Assembly (NCBI GenBank): GCA_958298945.1
Contig: OY282606.1
Coordinates: 45,025,920 to 45,089,919, forward strand
Origin: Atherix ibis
Taxonomy: Eukaryota; Arthropoda; Insecta; Diptera; Athericidae
DNA length: 64,000 bases
Direction: 5' to 3'
Below, in pieces: positions 1 through 13,300 of this stretch (within the stretch, counting starts at the first letter, position 1; the number at the start of each line of letters is the position of its first letter). The position numbers were made by a program, and so were the translations under genes. The notes beneath the pieces were generated by a model, which saw only the letters and a program-made list of their open reading frames with translations, did no database searches and had not been told where the DNA came from.

Positions 1-2540
1 AAATTATTAGTTTTTTGTATGCCTTTAAAGAAATTAACAGCAAATTTAGTTTTATTTATTGAGAAATAAAAATTATAATTTATTCTTAAAACTAAGTATT
101 CGGTTTAATCTTCTGGAAATTTTAAATGTCTCCAAATCAAGTATATTCTGTGTAGAAATCGAAGTGTGTTTATAATAACAAATAAGTCCTTACGTTAGAC
201 TAAAGAAAAAATCAAAAACTTTTAGGTTTCTTTCCTATACTTTCAAAGAATTTAATGACATAACAAAAACGAGAAGGCGTAGTACTATCGACTTTTATGA
301 ATAGTCAAAAGTCATTTACACGTTTACATATAAAAGTATATTTTTATTATTATTATTTTCAGTGTGTCCATAAGAAAACTGAGAAGGGTCAACAGAAATA
401 CTAAAATGTGTACATTAGTCGATATGAAGGCATAAATTGGCTGAAAAATGCGATATCACATAATATATATAAGAATTAACAAGACCAAAAAAACTTGAAC
501 GAAATGGGGACAAATTCAAATTGGCATGATGTCTATAAAAATATTGTTTATAAGCATTTGTGAGAATTCATGATTGGAATGAAATGATTTCTTAAATAGT
601 CCTGGTTACATATTATGTATATTATTATGAATATTATCGAAAACTCTTGTATTGATAAGACAATTAATATGAGACTAGGTCAAACTGGCGAGACAGTGTT
701 TTTTCGGGGCTGGATTAAATCTACAATTAGAAAATAATTGGGTCAAATCTTTAGTAGTAATTGACCCTGAACACCTTTATAAATATAAACTGGTATTACT
801 ATTTGAAACTAGGTTGAACTGGCGAGAAGTTGTTTTGTTTTCGCGTACGGGCGAAATAACAAAACTTTTGTATTTTCCTGGAATTTTAATATAAATTTTC
901 CTGGAATTAGGGATTAATCAAAAAAGGTAAGATACCGATTAAATCCCTTTTGTGGATACAGTGGCTTTTTTACAGTTACTTATGGCCATTCAAAACACCA
1001 TATATGGTAATTTTGCAATTTTGATTATTCACGTATCTGCCAAACGAGAAGTTGGCCCCAAAACGTTTTGTTACAGCAAAAAAATCGGCATATTTTCTTC
1101 GTATCCTCTAGTAAATAAACCGAACAATAATATAAAATGTAAAAAAAGAATTCAGTTAAGTTAAAAAACTACAAAAAAATTTTATTTAATATTTATAAAG
1201 TCATAAAAGACAGCGATATTATTTGGTAAAAGAAATTCAATTAATGGTTTTTTATCACTTTCAAAATTCTTTTAAAGTAATCAATTTTCTAAGTTTATAT
1301 TTATAAGCTCAAAAGAGTATGCCATAAAAGTTTATTTATTCAGAATCTATAAATATCATATTAAATCCTTTTACTATCGATACTAATTATTTTGTTGGTA
1401 TTTTGATTGGTCTACAAGAGAAATTAATGATTGATTGATTTATTACCTTAACTAAAATCTTCTAAATCATAACCAAACGTAATAAAGACGTGTGAATGAA
1501 ATTTAGATTATTTCAATTTAATGACTTAAATTTTATTTGATGAGCAAAACTTCTCTAAAAAGTGGTTTTTCTTGAATTTATTAGGAAGGACTTTCTACAG
1601 TAGTCTATTGAACTTGCAGATAATAAAATTATATTTTATCGTGCATGTTCCTTGAAAAGTTGTGCTCATAGTAATAGTGAAATTTTTATAATTTTTGACT
1701 ATTTTGCATGTCATACTGAAATTAGTCAAAAATATAATAATGAAAATTTTTCAATATCTTCAATGGGTAGAATTTTTGAAGTTGTTAGAATAATATATTT
1801 GTCGCATGTAAATGTAAATAAATTACAAACAAAAAACTGATGCAATGGAAATTTATGAATTCATTTTGAAAACATTTCTTCCATCCAGAAACAATTTTTA
1901 AGACACTAGTAAGAAATAGATAGTTTCGTGTTCATGCCTTTCTGAATTTTAGACTATAAATCATTTTTTTATCGTTACATTTTATCATTGAAATTGAAAA
2001 TGTTTCTGTAACATTTACAATGATCCATATTATTTTTTTTCTTATAAAATAATAATCGTATCAGTAGAATATATTAAAATATGACATGATTGGTTAGTTT
2101 TTCTATCAGACAATGCCAAAGTATTTAGTATTTGCATAAAAAGTGCATGTTTTATTGAATTTTTAGTTATGATATATTCAGTTTTGTTTAATATTTTTTT
2201 TTTAAAAATATGATTTCAATGATTTATTTTCTTATCAAATATTACTAAACTTTTGCATGGTGAATTTTTTCGTAGAAAATATGAAAATAACAAAATAATT
2301 ATGAGTGCTTATTTAAGAAATTTATTGAACAGGTACTTTTTATTGCTTGGATTTATAAACCTTACTTTTAGTAACTGAAGAAACATTTTTGATTACTTTA
2401 TCAAATTGAGATATCATGAAAATATAAATTCCTATAAATATTCTTGTTCGCACATTGTAAGAACTAATTTAAAATTATTGTTAGGTAATTTAAGAAAATA
2501 CTTAAAAAAATAGTACATTTTTTACACCGGTAGACCATAT
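1..2540. other. AT-rich non-coding DNA, no gene recognised
   Basis: The stretch is A/T-rich and has only short chance open frames with low-complexity translations. The one local structure I see is a 23-bp direct repeat, differing at a few positions, at about 671-693 and 805-827 (core CTGGCGAGA). Between the two units is a short inverted repeat GGGTCAA/TTGACCC near 740-769. This could be a remnant of a mobile element, but no coding motif supports that. Confidence 0.5.
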
Positions 2541-3130
2541 GACTTCTAGGTTGATTTTTTTAATTGATTTTGACAGTTCACCAGCTTTCAACATCTCATA
2601 GTAAACGATACCCTGCTGATCCCACAAAACCCACAGCATCGTCTTCCGTCCGAAGCGATTTGGTCTTGGGGAAGATATTGATGGTTGGACGGGATCAACC
2701 CACGATTTCTTGCATTTAGAATTCTCGAAATATATCAACTTTTCATTGCCTGTCACAATCCGATACAGGAACGACTTTCTTTTTTGTCTGTCGAGCAAGA
2801 TTTCGCATGTATTTTGGCGTCGCTCCATCTGCCTATCATTCAATTCATGCGGCACCCATTTTCCGATGCTCCACGAGAATTTTTTGCAATTGGGTATCGT
2901 CTTCGTCCAAAAGGGCCTGCAATTGATGGTCCTCAACCTTCCTAGGCCGATTTTCACGCTTTTGCCGTTTTTGAACCGACGGAACCAATCTCGGTACGTT
3001 GTTTCCAATAAAGCACTGTTACCATAGGCCTCCATAAGTATTCGATATGATTCGGCAGTCGATTTCTTCAAATTTAAGCAGAAAAGATGTCTTCCCGCAT
3101 ATGCACTTTTTCTGGCACAAAACCAGATAT
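2502..3130 (-). pseudogene. Mariner transposase fragment (mauritiana-type), inactive
   Basis: The product would be a DD34D mariner transposase, which binds the element's own ends and moves it by cut and paste. Recognisable blocks in order are FCLNLKKS and YRDWFRRFKNG (N-terminal helix-turn-helix region), WVPHELNDRQMERR, IVTGNEKLIYFEN, and PNRFGRKTMLWVLWDQQG. The start codon is lost: the position equivalent to ATG in the copy at 62760-64000 reads ATA near 3130. The first catalytic Asp of the usual TGDEKW motif is Asn here (TGNEKL). The linker after WFRRFKNG is scrambled by a deletion and frameshift. The last codons (about 2502-2570) run into unrelated flanking DNA. It is clearly a dead fragment. 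Confidence 0.8.
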
Positions 3131-3300
3131 GATTACCAAAGGAAAAATGTATGTTGTTGTACGAAATTGCTGAGAACGTGCGCTGATTAATGTTGACAGA
3201 TGTCAAACTCATAAAAAAAAGTATGGCGTGCCCATTGTAGCTTAATAATCTCACTCACGCCATCTATGACCAAACAGCGGATTTACGCTTATACCCCTGG
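2541..3300 (-). mobile_element. Truncated mauritiana-type mariner
   Basis: This is the 5' half of a mariner element on the minus strand. The right end at 3300 reads CCAGGGGTATAAGCG on the minus strand and abuts a TA at 3301-3302, as expected for a mariner terminal repeat at a TA target. The same terminal sequence, diverged, marks the 3' end of the mauritiana-type copy at 62760, which supports the boundary. Similarity stops near 2541 just after the block ending LKAGE, so the segment with the second and third catalytic residues and the 3' terminal repeat is absent. The left limit is approximate. Confidence 0.8.
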
Positions 3301-3302
3301 TA

Positions 3303-5650
3303 TACATTAGAAAAATGTTTTTTTTTTTTTAATATTGTACCTTATACCAACGACCACATAATATCCTGCTCCATGATTTTTAGATACAATTTTTTAAATC
3401 TCTTCAAAAACCACAGGAAAAATATTTATTTAAATTGTTGTGTTTTCTTCGTAAGACCCTTAAGATTTAGTATATTTATATCTGTATATGGTATGGTAGA
3501 ATTAAAATTTTATATTTTATAACTATTCGAATAAAAAAGTATTAAAAAATATAGTATCACCGTTGGGCTTAAAGCTAACCCCTTTCTGTGATATTTGATA
3601 AATAAAATCCCTTTTGAAAGTGTGTACGTTTGGACTCGTTTTAAAAGCATATTTGTATTAAAACTTGTGAAAAAATATTTGAAGAGATAAATGCAAAATT
3701 TTACTGACTGTCATCCTTCTTTTTTGCATATATATGTACTTGTCCAATATAAAAAACGTATGTGGAAACGGTTTTTTTATTACAAAAATAAAATTTATCA
3801 TATTAAAAAAAATTGCTATATTCAACCGCAAATTTACGAAAAAGGTACAATTTCTGTGTTACACATAAACTTAACATTTAACATAAGTGCTGAATGCTGA
3901 ATACTGAATACTGAACAGTAAATGTTGGATTGGACGTTGAATAAAAAATGTCCTCTTTTAGTATATTTATGTGGCATCAAACCAACCATACTCATTCCAA
4001 AGTCTGAACATTTCTCGAAAATACCCAGGATGTGTCAGTTTCCATTTTTAAGGAAAAAAAATAATCATTAGGAATAGGTATTTTTTGTCGCCAGCAGGTT
4101 CGTAAATTTGTTCACTTCATTGTGTCGATATATCTTCTCATTAAAGGAATTTTTTTCAGTAATTTCAGTACCGAAACAAGTGTAAAAACGTGTACATTTT
4201 GAAAGGGAACAGGCAGGCAGGGGTGGCGAAAATATTGTTCCATTGTTCATTGAAGTGGTGCTTTATGAAAAAAAGCACTTGTGTTTATTTTGAACAGGTG
4301 AGCATTTATGCGCACTTAAAATAACAAATTTTCCTCCATAATGTTTTCATTTATGCAAGTATTATTTTTCAATTTCCCAAAAAAAAAAATTAAGCTTTCT
4401 TATATGTCATGAACATATTTTGAGTTATTTGATTGTGAAAAAATTTCACATTGAACTGGATTATAAAAAAAAAATTGTTCTAAAAAAATAAATTTACCTT
4501 CGAAAAAAATTGCTATAACAAAAATTTAATGACGAAGCCATCAATTAAAATTGTTCATTTCAATTTTGCTCTATTACGTTCTTTATTGAATTTTTTCTAT
4601 GAGTGATTTTTGTATAAAGTTTTTTGAGATAGTATTTTCCTGTCACTATTTACGCAGTTGAATTTTTAAAGTTTAATACTCGTAGTTTATTAATTTTGAT
4701 ATTTTTTATATTTGGATTTTTTTCAGTTATATTAATAGTTTCTATATTTAAATAGAGTTATGAGTGTCAAAAAATTATGACATTTGACTTATATTAACAG
4801 ATTCCTTCGAAAATAACTTATTTAAATGCTAAAATTTCTTAATACGTCAAGTTTTTAATAAAATAAAACTTTCAAAAAAATTATTGAAATTTTTTTTTAA
4901 ATATATTATATAATTACCACTGGAAATGTAAAATTATAATAAGCAGAATATTTAACAAAAATATTTACAATAACTTGGAGGGATCAAGGAGTCAAAATAA
5001 GTTAATAAGTGTTAGGTAGGGTAGCAGCCAATAGGTTTTTTTGAAAAGGTTTGTGAGAATGGAATTTTGTATACTGAAATATGTCTTTTTATGGAATAAT
5101 GGTATGTGATAGGTACTTGACGTTAAGTAAAGTTGACATGAATACCTAATTCAGGTTTAGTTTACATTTTTTAAGACATGCCAGAATAGTAGTGTTTATT
5201 TATGGAAGTAATGTTATAGAATCAAGGATATTTTCTTGTAACATAATATGTAGGTTTTACAAGTGATCTTTGGAATTGCCCAATATTTTTTTCTATTTGA
5301 GATAAGTACTATGAATATGGTATAGTATGAGATAAAGAATATTTCCCTGGTATCTCCGAAAAAAAATTTTTTTTTTGAGAGATAGGATAAAATAAGAAAA
5401 AAAAATAAAGAAATGATAAATTTTCTTAAGCATGCAATGAAATTCATAGAAATTTTTTAATAAGTAAAAAATATTTCTTTTGATATGAGAAACTTTCTAA
5501 TAAATCATATAGATTGATGCGTCCTCTACCAATTATTTGAGGAAGATTATTTTCAATAAAATAAATTTGAAACATTAATAATTGGTAAAATTTACTTTTT
5601 TTAGTTAAATATGTTAGAATTAAATTAAACTTCAAGTGTAATTCCCTGAG
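3303..5650. other. AT-rich non-coding DNA, nothing recognised
   Basis: The stretch holds homopolymer A and T runs and short chance open frames. I see no transposase or RT motif, no RNA gene, and no repeat structure longer than about 20 bp. Confidence 0.5.
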
Positions 5651-5652
5651 TA

Positions 5653-6945
5653 TACCACATTGATGAAAAAGTTCCCGGAACGTTCCGATTTGAGTTCTGT
5701 TTTTTTTTGTTCAGTTGGTACATCTGTTGTTGATATTCCCTCTTAGCATCATAGCTTGACATTTGCAAAAGCTACGTAGCCAAGAGTACATCTATTGTAT
5801 CTCTGTGTGTGTTGGCGATTTTTTACAATTTTAGAAATGGATTTAAATTTGCAACAACGAACTTAACTTGTATTAAATTTTGCGTAAAAAACGGATTTAT
5901 TGGTGCGCGAACGTTGGAAATGTTGGAAAAGTGTTTCGGCAATAATTCTCTAAGGAAAACGGTCGGCTACCAGTGGCACGAGCGGTTCAAAAGTGGTCGT
6001 GAGTCAATCGAAGATGATGAACGCAGTGGAAGACCATCGACATCGAAAACTGACGAAAACATTGATAAAGTAAAAGAAATGTTGGTCAATAACCGCAAAT
6101 TAACCATTTGAGAGAAAGCGGAGGACTTAAACATTGCCTATGGATCCGTTCAAGACATTTTGGTTAATGATTTGGGTTTCCGTCGTGTAGCAGCAAAGTT
6201 GGTGCCAAAAGACCTCAATTTCATGCAAAAACGAGACCGTGTTGATGTAGCAAAAGACATGATTTGCGAGGCTGAATCCGATCCCACATTCAACAAAAGG
6301 ATCATTACTGGAGACGAGACGTGGGTTTATGAGTACGACACGCAATCCAGACATCAGGCAAGTGAATGGCGTTCACCAAATGAGCCGAGACCAAAAAAAC
6401 CACGTCGTTTTCAGTCAAAAAAGGAGGCAATACTCACGGTTTTCATGGATTACAACGGTGTAGTGCATCATGAATTTTTGCCAGAAGGCCGGACAGTAAA
6501 TAAAGAGTATTATGAGACGTTTCCGTGAAGCAATTCGCCGAAAGAGACCAGAATTGTGGGCAGAAAACTCGTGGATTTTGCACCATGATAACGCATTGTC
6601 GCACAGTGCCATCATTAAAAAAAAATGCAACAAATACCATCCAACAACCTCCGAATTCACCTGATTTGGCTCCCTGTGACTTGTTTCTGTTCAATCGAGT
6701 TAAAAAACCATTACGGGGAACGCGTTTCAACAGCCGAGAGGAAGTAATGGAAAAATCGCAGGAAGCACTGATGGACATACCGAAAACCGAATTTAAAAAA
6801 TGTTTCGAGGATCGGATCAAGCGCTGGCATAAGTGTATTAAAGTCGATGGGGATTACTTTGAAGGGGACAATATAGATTTAGATGAATAAACTTATATTT
6901 TTAATTTTCTGAATAAATTCCGCTAACTTTTTGATCAAGGTAGTA
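5653..6945 (+). mobile_element. Full-length mariner element with both terminal repeats
   Basis: The element is bounded by inverted terminal repeats. The left end reads TACCACATTGATGAAAAAGT and the right end, on the opposite strand, reads TACTACCTTGATCAAAAAGT; both continue to a CGGAA match. It is flanked by TA on both sides (5651-5652 and 6946-6947), the mariner target duplication. The length, about 1.29 kb, is normal for mariner. The only cargo is the broken transposase. It is a different lineage from the other mariners in the window and is single copy here. Confidence 0.9.
5836..6890 (+). pseudogene. Mariner transposase pseudogene (TGDETW lineage)
   Basis: The frame is of mariner DD34D type. 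Blocks in order are FCVKNGFIGARTLEML (first HTH), WHERFKSGRESIEDDERSGRPSTS, DLGFRRVAAKLVPK, RIITGDETWVYEYD (first Asp), GVVHHEFLPEGRTVN, LHHDNA (second Asp), SPDLAPCDLFLFNRVKKPLRG (third Asp) and the C-terminus RWHKCIKVDGDYFEGDN ending in TAA at 6888-6890. All three Asp codons survive. Breaks: a frameshift just after the ATG at 5836, an in-frame TGA after NRKLTI near 6109, a frameshift at about 6523, and another in the A-run near 6620. The lineage resembles the vertumnana/mellifera side of mariner; I cannot decide which. Confidence 0.85.
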
Positions 6946-6947
6946 TA

Positions 6948-8849
6948 CAGACAAATATTTGAGCTCTTGCTATTTTTTAAGAGCTATTAGATTATTGCTA
7001 TTTTTCGGGGGTATTTGCTTCAGGCTAACATGAAAATATAATCAATTATTTTAAATCCATAATTAATTTATTTAAATCACAACATTTTACGGATAATTAC
7101 AATTTTTCGTATTATTTTCTGTCACAAAAACGGAGCTCTAAAATAAATTTTCTCAGATAAGGTATTAAAATTATGGTACATTCGGTAGAGAAAATTGAAA
7201 ATAATAAAGCAGAAATACCTTCAAATTTCACTATTAATATACCAAAAATCTGTAAATATTCAACGGAAAATCAAAATGTACTCATTATTTTTTTATGGAG
7301 AAATTCTCATTACACTTGTAAATCTACTTTTTAACTGATATTATTTGCTAGCTTTATTTTTAAATTTTTTAAACCAAACAAATATTTTTTTATCATTAAA
7401 AGTTCAGCAGTTTATTTGAAATTTTAATTTAAAATTACTTTTATTTTTTTTATATATACAAAAAAGTCAATTACGAATAGTAGAGTACTGAGAATATTAT
7501 GATTAAACTTTGATGATAGCCAAAAATAGAAATAATCAAATAAAAATTTCCCACAACTAAATATAAAGTTAATTATATTTAAGCTGATGCAATTTTTTTT
7601 TTACTTTATATTTTCTGAAAGGTGCTTAAACAAACTTTTTTAATTATTATGAACTTTTTAAACGAATAACAAGTGCTCTTACGTGGGCAAATAAATATAA
7701 TTAGTCTATAAAAGTGAGTGTAGGAAAATGTTTTTTGATGTCAAGCATATTAGATAGCGTTAAAAATATTTAAAAAAAATAGATGAATTGATCGAGTATA
7801 TATGAAAGGAAAATGAACTTTTCCGGTTGTTACTAAAATATTAATGAAATTTTGGTTTTTTTTTGTTCATTTATTTGTTTATACACAAATATAAAACCCA
7901 AAGCAATTAGAGGTGATTATAAGTGGTTTTAAGGAATTCAAAAATACGACTTTAAAAATATATTGAGAGATGTGGAAGCTCAATAATAGAAAACATCTCA
8001 TTAGAAAAGTAAATTTTCCGTGTAAGCTGACATTTTATTAAAATATTAGTGGTAGTGAATAGAATGTCACAGTATAACTAGATGGGGTGGGGTAGGTGCA
8101 AAATTACCTTTACGGATTTTGGACAGTTTTGATACCAAGAATTTTGAGCGGTTTCTTGAGTAGACTAGTTGAGTAAAGTTTGCTCAATGTTTCGAAGCAA
8201 ATCTTTTATTACTTGCCCTGCCGGTAATGGCTGGGAATTCATAAATATATTATTTGCCATTGTAGTATGGTAAGTGAGAAACGCAGGCCGATGGAGAGTT
8301 TTTCCTGCTATTCAGCATGTTATGACAACTATACTTGAGAACGGCATCAATCGATGGGACAAGAATGGCTTCAACGGCTGCGTGTCTGTCATCAAAAATT
8401 ACGATAATTGGGAGTAAAAACTGTTAATCTCGATTTGGGAGCAATTTCACTAATTGATTCTTTAAGTTGTGATTTTCTTGTAAATGGCTGCATCTCTGAA
8501 AAATAACTAATAGTCATTGAGTCCGACCAACTGATTTTAAAAAAAGTTTATCTTTTGTACTCATGCAGGAATACAGATACTCTCAACTTTTAACCATATC
8601 TTAACATAACAAATAATGCGTTCAAAATTGAGAGAATTAGTAAGATTATGGAAAAGATTTGAAAAGTGACTAGAAGATGGGTTTGCGACAAGTTCTGATA
8701 AGTAGGAGGCCCAACGGTGAACTCTGCCAGCAATTTGGCTACAAAGATTAACCACTTTATTATCTAGCTTTAGTCATACTCCTAGTAACGTAACGAAGCC
8801 GTGTTTCATTTAATATAGTATTGATAATTCTAAAAGCCGCATCTGGCTA
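6948..8849. other. AT-rich non-coding DNA with a GC-richer patch
   Basis: About 6948-8040 is plain AT-rich DNA. About 8040-8760 is less AT-rich and has one stop-free run of about 60 codons on the minus strand (8220-8420), but I do not recognise its translation. It may be an old TE fragment; nothing in it allows a name. Confidence 0.4.
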
Positions 8850-8906
8850 TACGAGGGTCATTCAACAAGTACTTAGCCTACAAAAGAAAAACGAAAATTT
8901 TGGAAT

Positions 8907-9302
8907 GGTGGCAATTTATTTTTCCACATTATATCCTTCAAGCTCGATACACTTGGCCCAGTGATGCTCTAACTTTTTTAACCCGTCCAAAAAATACATT
9001 TTCTCGAGGGAAGCAAAATAGGCCTCCGTGGCGACGATGACCTCCTCATTCGACCCAAATCTATTCCCGGCGAGTGATTTTTCCAGGTTTGGAAACAAAA
9101 AGTAGGTGGCAATTTATTTTTCCACATAATCTAGTTCAAGCTCGATACACTTGGCCCAGCAATGCTCTAACTTTTTTAACCCGTCCAAAAAATACATTTT
9201 CTCGAGGGAAGCAAAATAGGCCTCCGTGGCAACGATGACCTCCTCATTCGACCCAAATCTATTCCCGGCGAGTGATTTTTTCAGGTTTGGAAACAAAAAG
9301 TA
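8907..9302 (-). repeat. 198-bp tandem duplication of the transposase 3' end
   Basis: Two head-to-tail units, 8907-9104 and 9105-9302, each start GGTGGCAATTTATTTTTCCAC and end in CAAAAAGTA. Each encodes on the minus strand the last roughly 60 codons of the family A transposase (FPNLKKSLAGNRFG to the stop after YVEK). The units differ at several positions, so the duplication is not recent. The inner unit contains the stop codon, so the outer unit lies in the element's 3' untranslated region. Confidence 0.93.
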
Positions 9303-10140
9303 GTCACAGGGGGCCAAATCTGGAGAGTACGGTGGATTCGTAGCGCAATTCGACCAATTTTGCCATGGCGACGGCGGAGGTGTGAGCCGGCGCGTTGTCG
9401 TGGTGGAACAGCACTATTTTCTTCGCAAAGCGAGGCCGCTTTTCTTCAATTCAACGTCAAATCGGCCCAATAAGTCAGCACAGTAGCGCCCCGTGATTGT
9501 TTTACCCATCTCAAAGTAATTGATGTGGATCACACCTTGTGAATTCCAGAAAACGGTGGCCATCACCTTTCCGGCCGATCGAACAGTCTTCGCCTTCTTT
9601 GGAGCACGTTCTCCGGGTGAAGTCCACTGTTTCGACTGTTCCTTGGTCTCTGGTGTGTACCAGTGAATCCATGTTTCCTCGACGGTCACGAAACGACGCA
9701 AGAACTTCGCTGGATTGAGCTGAAACAGCACCAAACACGTCGCCGATGTGGTCTCACGGTTGCGCTTGTTTTCCGGTGTGAGCAAACGCGGCACCCATCT
9801 TTCTCATGCCCAGTTCTTCGTGTAGAATATGATGCACCGTTCCTACTGCGATGCCCACAGTCTCAGCTATCTCGTGAACCTTCAATCGACGGTCTGCCAA
9901 CACGAGATCGTGGACTTTTTTAACGTTTTCCTCCGTAGCAGCCGTTTTCGGGGCAGCCGGGCGTGACTCATCAAAAACCGACGTGCGGCCACGAACAAAC
10001 TCGTTGAACCACTTCTTGACGGTCACCATCGAAGGAGAAGAGTCACCATACACAGCATCCAAGCGATCTTTGATTTCGCTGCGCGTTTTCTCTTCCAAAA
10101 ACAAGAATCTAACCACCGAACGATATTGTTCTTTTTCCAT
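9114..10140 (-). pseudogene. Mariner transposase pseudogene (family A copy 1)
   Basis: The transposase is DD34D and irritans-like. The start ATG at 10138-10140 gives MEKEQYRSVVRFLFL. Then come WFNEFVRGRTSVFDE (HTH region), LADRRLKVHEIAETVGI, FLRRFVTVEETWIHWYTPE, KVMATVFW and, after a frame change, APCDYFLFPNLKKSLAGN and KLEHCWAKCIELE ending at 9114. The first catalytic Asp is Glu here (VEETW against VDETW in copy 2). Comparison with copy 2 shows two 11-bp deletions: near 9799 (removing the LSAR part of MRKLSARWVP) and near 9341 (just before the third Asp region). Each shifts the frame, so it is certainly inactive. Confidence 0.88.
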
Positions 10141-10314
10141 TTTTGTGCAACCGACCGACACGCTCAATTTCAAAGGCTCTCAAAACAAAACTAATGAAGT
10201 AATGAAACTTTGACAGTAAGCTACTAAAAGAATGTACTGCACGATGGTAAATTTCTTTTGTGACAGCAGTTCCATCGGGCGGTGAGGCTAAGTACTTGTT
10301 GAACGACCCTCGTA

Positions 10315-13300
10315 CCTTCCAGTTAGTGTCTTGCAAATTTTAAATAAAAATTTCCATTTGCCTATACAAAGGATAGCTAATTACAAAATTATTTATAAAT
10401 TATTGAACTCATGTAGTGTTGGGCATTTGAAAGATAGTTTATATTAAATTTAAGTTTTATTTAAGGGCTGAAGTACTGGAGCTTTTAGCTATAAGCGATT
10501 TTGAAATATTTCTAGGTCCATAACGATAACATTAATTTTTATAGACTTTATTTTTATTGAAACTCTTTTTTTTTCTTATATTTACTTAATTAACTTAACC
10601 GACTATGATTAAACTTTTATCATTCAAATAATATGGAATGATTTTATCATTCAAATAAGATGATACCATTATTTTTAACACAAATTTTTTTAAGTATTTA
10701 TAAAGTTTTTACGCAGGAATGATAATTTAGTATGAAAATAAAATAAGTAAAAAATAATTGTTGGGAATCAAGATAGGATAAATTTCAATAATCCCTTAAT
10801 AATCTCAATTTAGAAAGCTTTCTTACTTAAGTACTTTGGGTGATTATGCCTTTTTTGAAATTTTATTCTTAATGAAAATTTTCTATTTGGAAAAAATTAA
10901 TCTTTTCAAATAAGTACTCAATTAAATGTTACGATCTTCTATAAGAAAGTATTTTTTTTTAAATATTTAAGATTTTTCACTTATTATAGAAATTATTAGT
11001 TGCTTAAAATTTTTAATTATCAAAACATGTATACTAACTAGCGTAACAATTATATATTATAAGATGGCATAAACAAATTAAAAATAATATATCCTTATTA
11101 TCCACTATAATTACTTTTAGAAAAAATATATGAAAATATCACTTACTATTAATAAATTTTATTTTGTAACTTATTCTTGATATGTTATGAAAATATAATT
11201 AATTGGTCTCTTAGTCAATTTTAAAATATGATATAATTTTGCAATATTTACTATTTATCACTTACCACTTTGATTTGACTATCATCGTAAAATTTTATTA
11301 TGTCGGAAGTTAATAGATTGTCTTTATAATATTTACAATTTACTTGAAATTACAGTTTTTGTGGAATTATTTTCAATAAATCGAAATAACTTTGGTTAGT
11401 TTTAGTTCAAGTGTTTATTTAATATTGAGGATTTGTGCAAATATTTTTACTGAGAACACTCTTACTTGTACCCACACATGTAAACTAGCAGTTGTTGACT
11501 AGAATATTTATTCGACCAGTTCGTAGAAAAGAAAACCCCAAGAAAATATCGGAAAGCATACATTTTGTATTTATAGAGCTGCAAAAATTGATTCCTGAAT
11601 CGACATTATTTTTCTTTCTTCGTTTTATTTTGTGCAAATAGAAAATTTAAAAGCTTTCAGGAAAATTTTCATTAATCAATATACGAGCGTGCATCCGTTT
11701 TCTTCTAGACTTGTTCAATATAAATTACTCGATAATCAAGTCTTCTCAACTTAGATAAAATGTCTTGTATTGAAATTGATTAAATTTTTTTTTACACAAA
11801 TCAATAATAAAAAGAAAAAATTGAATTTTTCTATCATTTTTGAATAAACTTTTTAACAGATGTTTGTTGGGAAATCTGAAAAGCCGATATTAAAATATAG
11901 ATTTTTGTTGGTTTTCATATTATATATATATTTTTTGTATAATTTTTAGTAAAAATTGTGCTGAAATAAAAATTCTTTTCCCATTTGGTGGCTACTTAAA
12001 AATACCCCAGCTGGATTCGAAATCAAGACTACATTATGGTATTGAAGAATATAACATGTTGGTTGACAATTTTCCTTAATATAAAAACACTATTTAGAGA
12101 AATTTTTTCCAAGTACTTGAATTTACTTAACATGTTTTCTAGTCATAAATATACGTAGAAAAAAATTCAGCTTATCACAAAAACTATCTTTTATTATAGA
12201 CTGAAATAGTTTTCCTTTTCTTCAAACACAAAATGTGTTTTATTCATTCTTACTAATAACTGATCCAAATCATAAAAACGAAAAGGAAATGGATTTGGTT
12301 AGTTTGTTTGGTCTTATCTACTTATAAGATATGTATATGTATTCCCATTTGTGAATATATTATTTAGTAAGAGAATAATTTGTGCTTTTCTACAAATATC
12401 TTGTTTTATCCTCATATTGATACGTGCAAGTTAATATTTTCCATTAGAAAAATTTATGATTTCTCACGTAAAAATAAGGGGATTTTCTTGAAGAACAAAT
12501 GTTAGGTGTTGTGTTTATTCTAATTTCTTATGCAAAATCATATATTTTCCTGAAAGTGCTTATACTAAATGGCAAATATGGAATTATTTCATTATAGTAG
12601 AAATTTTTATTATACTTTGAATTATTCTAGGTGTCAACCAATATCTCTTTTCCATAAAAATGTACTTTTCTATCGATCGACGAATTTTATCGTTCAGATA
12701 ATTGGAAAAACTCTTCAATAGTGATTTTTATAAATGAAGAGTTTCTATTTTTATATAATTTTTATATTTAGTAAGTACTTTTAGTAATTTTTATGTGGAC
12801 TATTATGTACAAAATATTTTATGAAAAATATCAAAATTTGTGCAATTTTCGTAAACTGCATTCGTTTTGTTACTTCAAAAATTTTCCTATTCTGACACTA
12901 TCTTTCTTTAGAGACTTACTGACACTTCTGTAAAAAAAATTTTGTTCTTTTTTGTTCGAAATATGTAATGACACATAGTTTGGAAGCATAATTAACTTGT
13001 CTATTTAGAGTTCTATGGACCGAAACTTTTCGTTTTCCTAGACAAATAGTGTTTGTGATATGAATAAATTTTGCTTATTCAATTTAATATTCCACTTTCA
13101 AAGTAAGCCTTATTGTATTTCCATCGGAAGGTATAAATATTGTAGAATATGGTACCTAGGAGAATATATTATTTTAAGAAACATCAGCGAGTATGGTAGA
13201 TATTTCTTTTTAATTCAAAATATTATTTACTTTTACTATGAAAAAATTGCTACCGATTTTTACTAAATAAAAAATTAGCTCAATAAGCCCCAGAAACTTA

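Larger units (their letters stand above)
8852..10312 (-). mobile_element. Irritans-type mariner, family A, copy 1
   Basis: The element has near-perfect inverted terminal repeats beginning CGAGGGTCATTCAACAAGTA on the left and, on the opposite strand, CGAGGGTCGTTCAACAAGTA on the right. Both continue to CTTAGCCT, and each end is followed by TA (8850-8851 and 10313-10314). It is about 160 bp longer than its sibling at 16484-17785 because its 3' end is duplicated (8907-9302). The GC content is visibly above the flanks. It carries only a dead transposase. Confidence 0.93.

Noticed and set aside
952..1164. 70-codon open frame near the left edge
   Set aside because: No motif, no raised GC and low-complexity ends; consistent with chance.
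9663..9923. Plus-strand open frames antisense to the family A transposase (also at 17109-17685)
   Set aside because: They occur in both copies only because the sense strand is conserved; mirror frames with no independent support.
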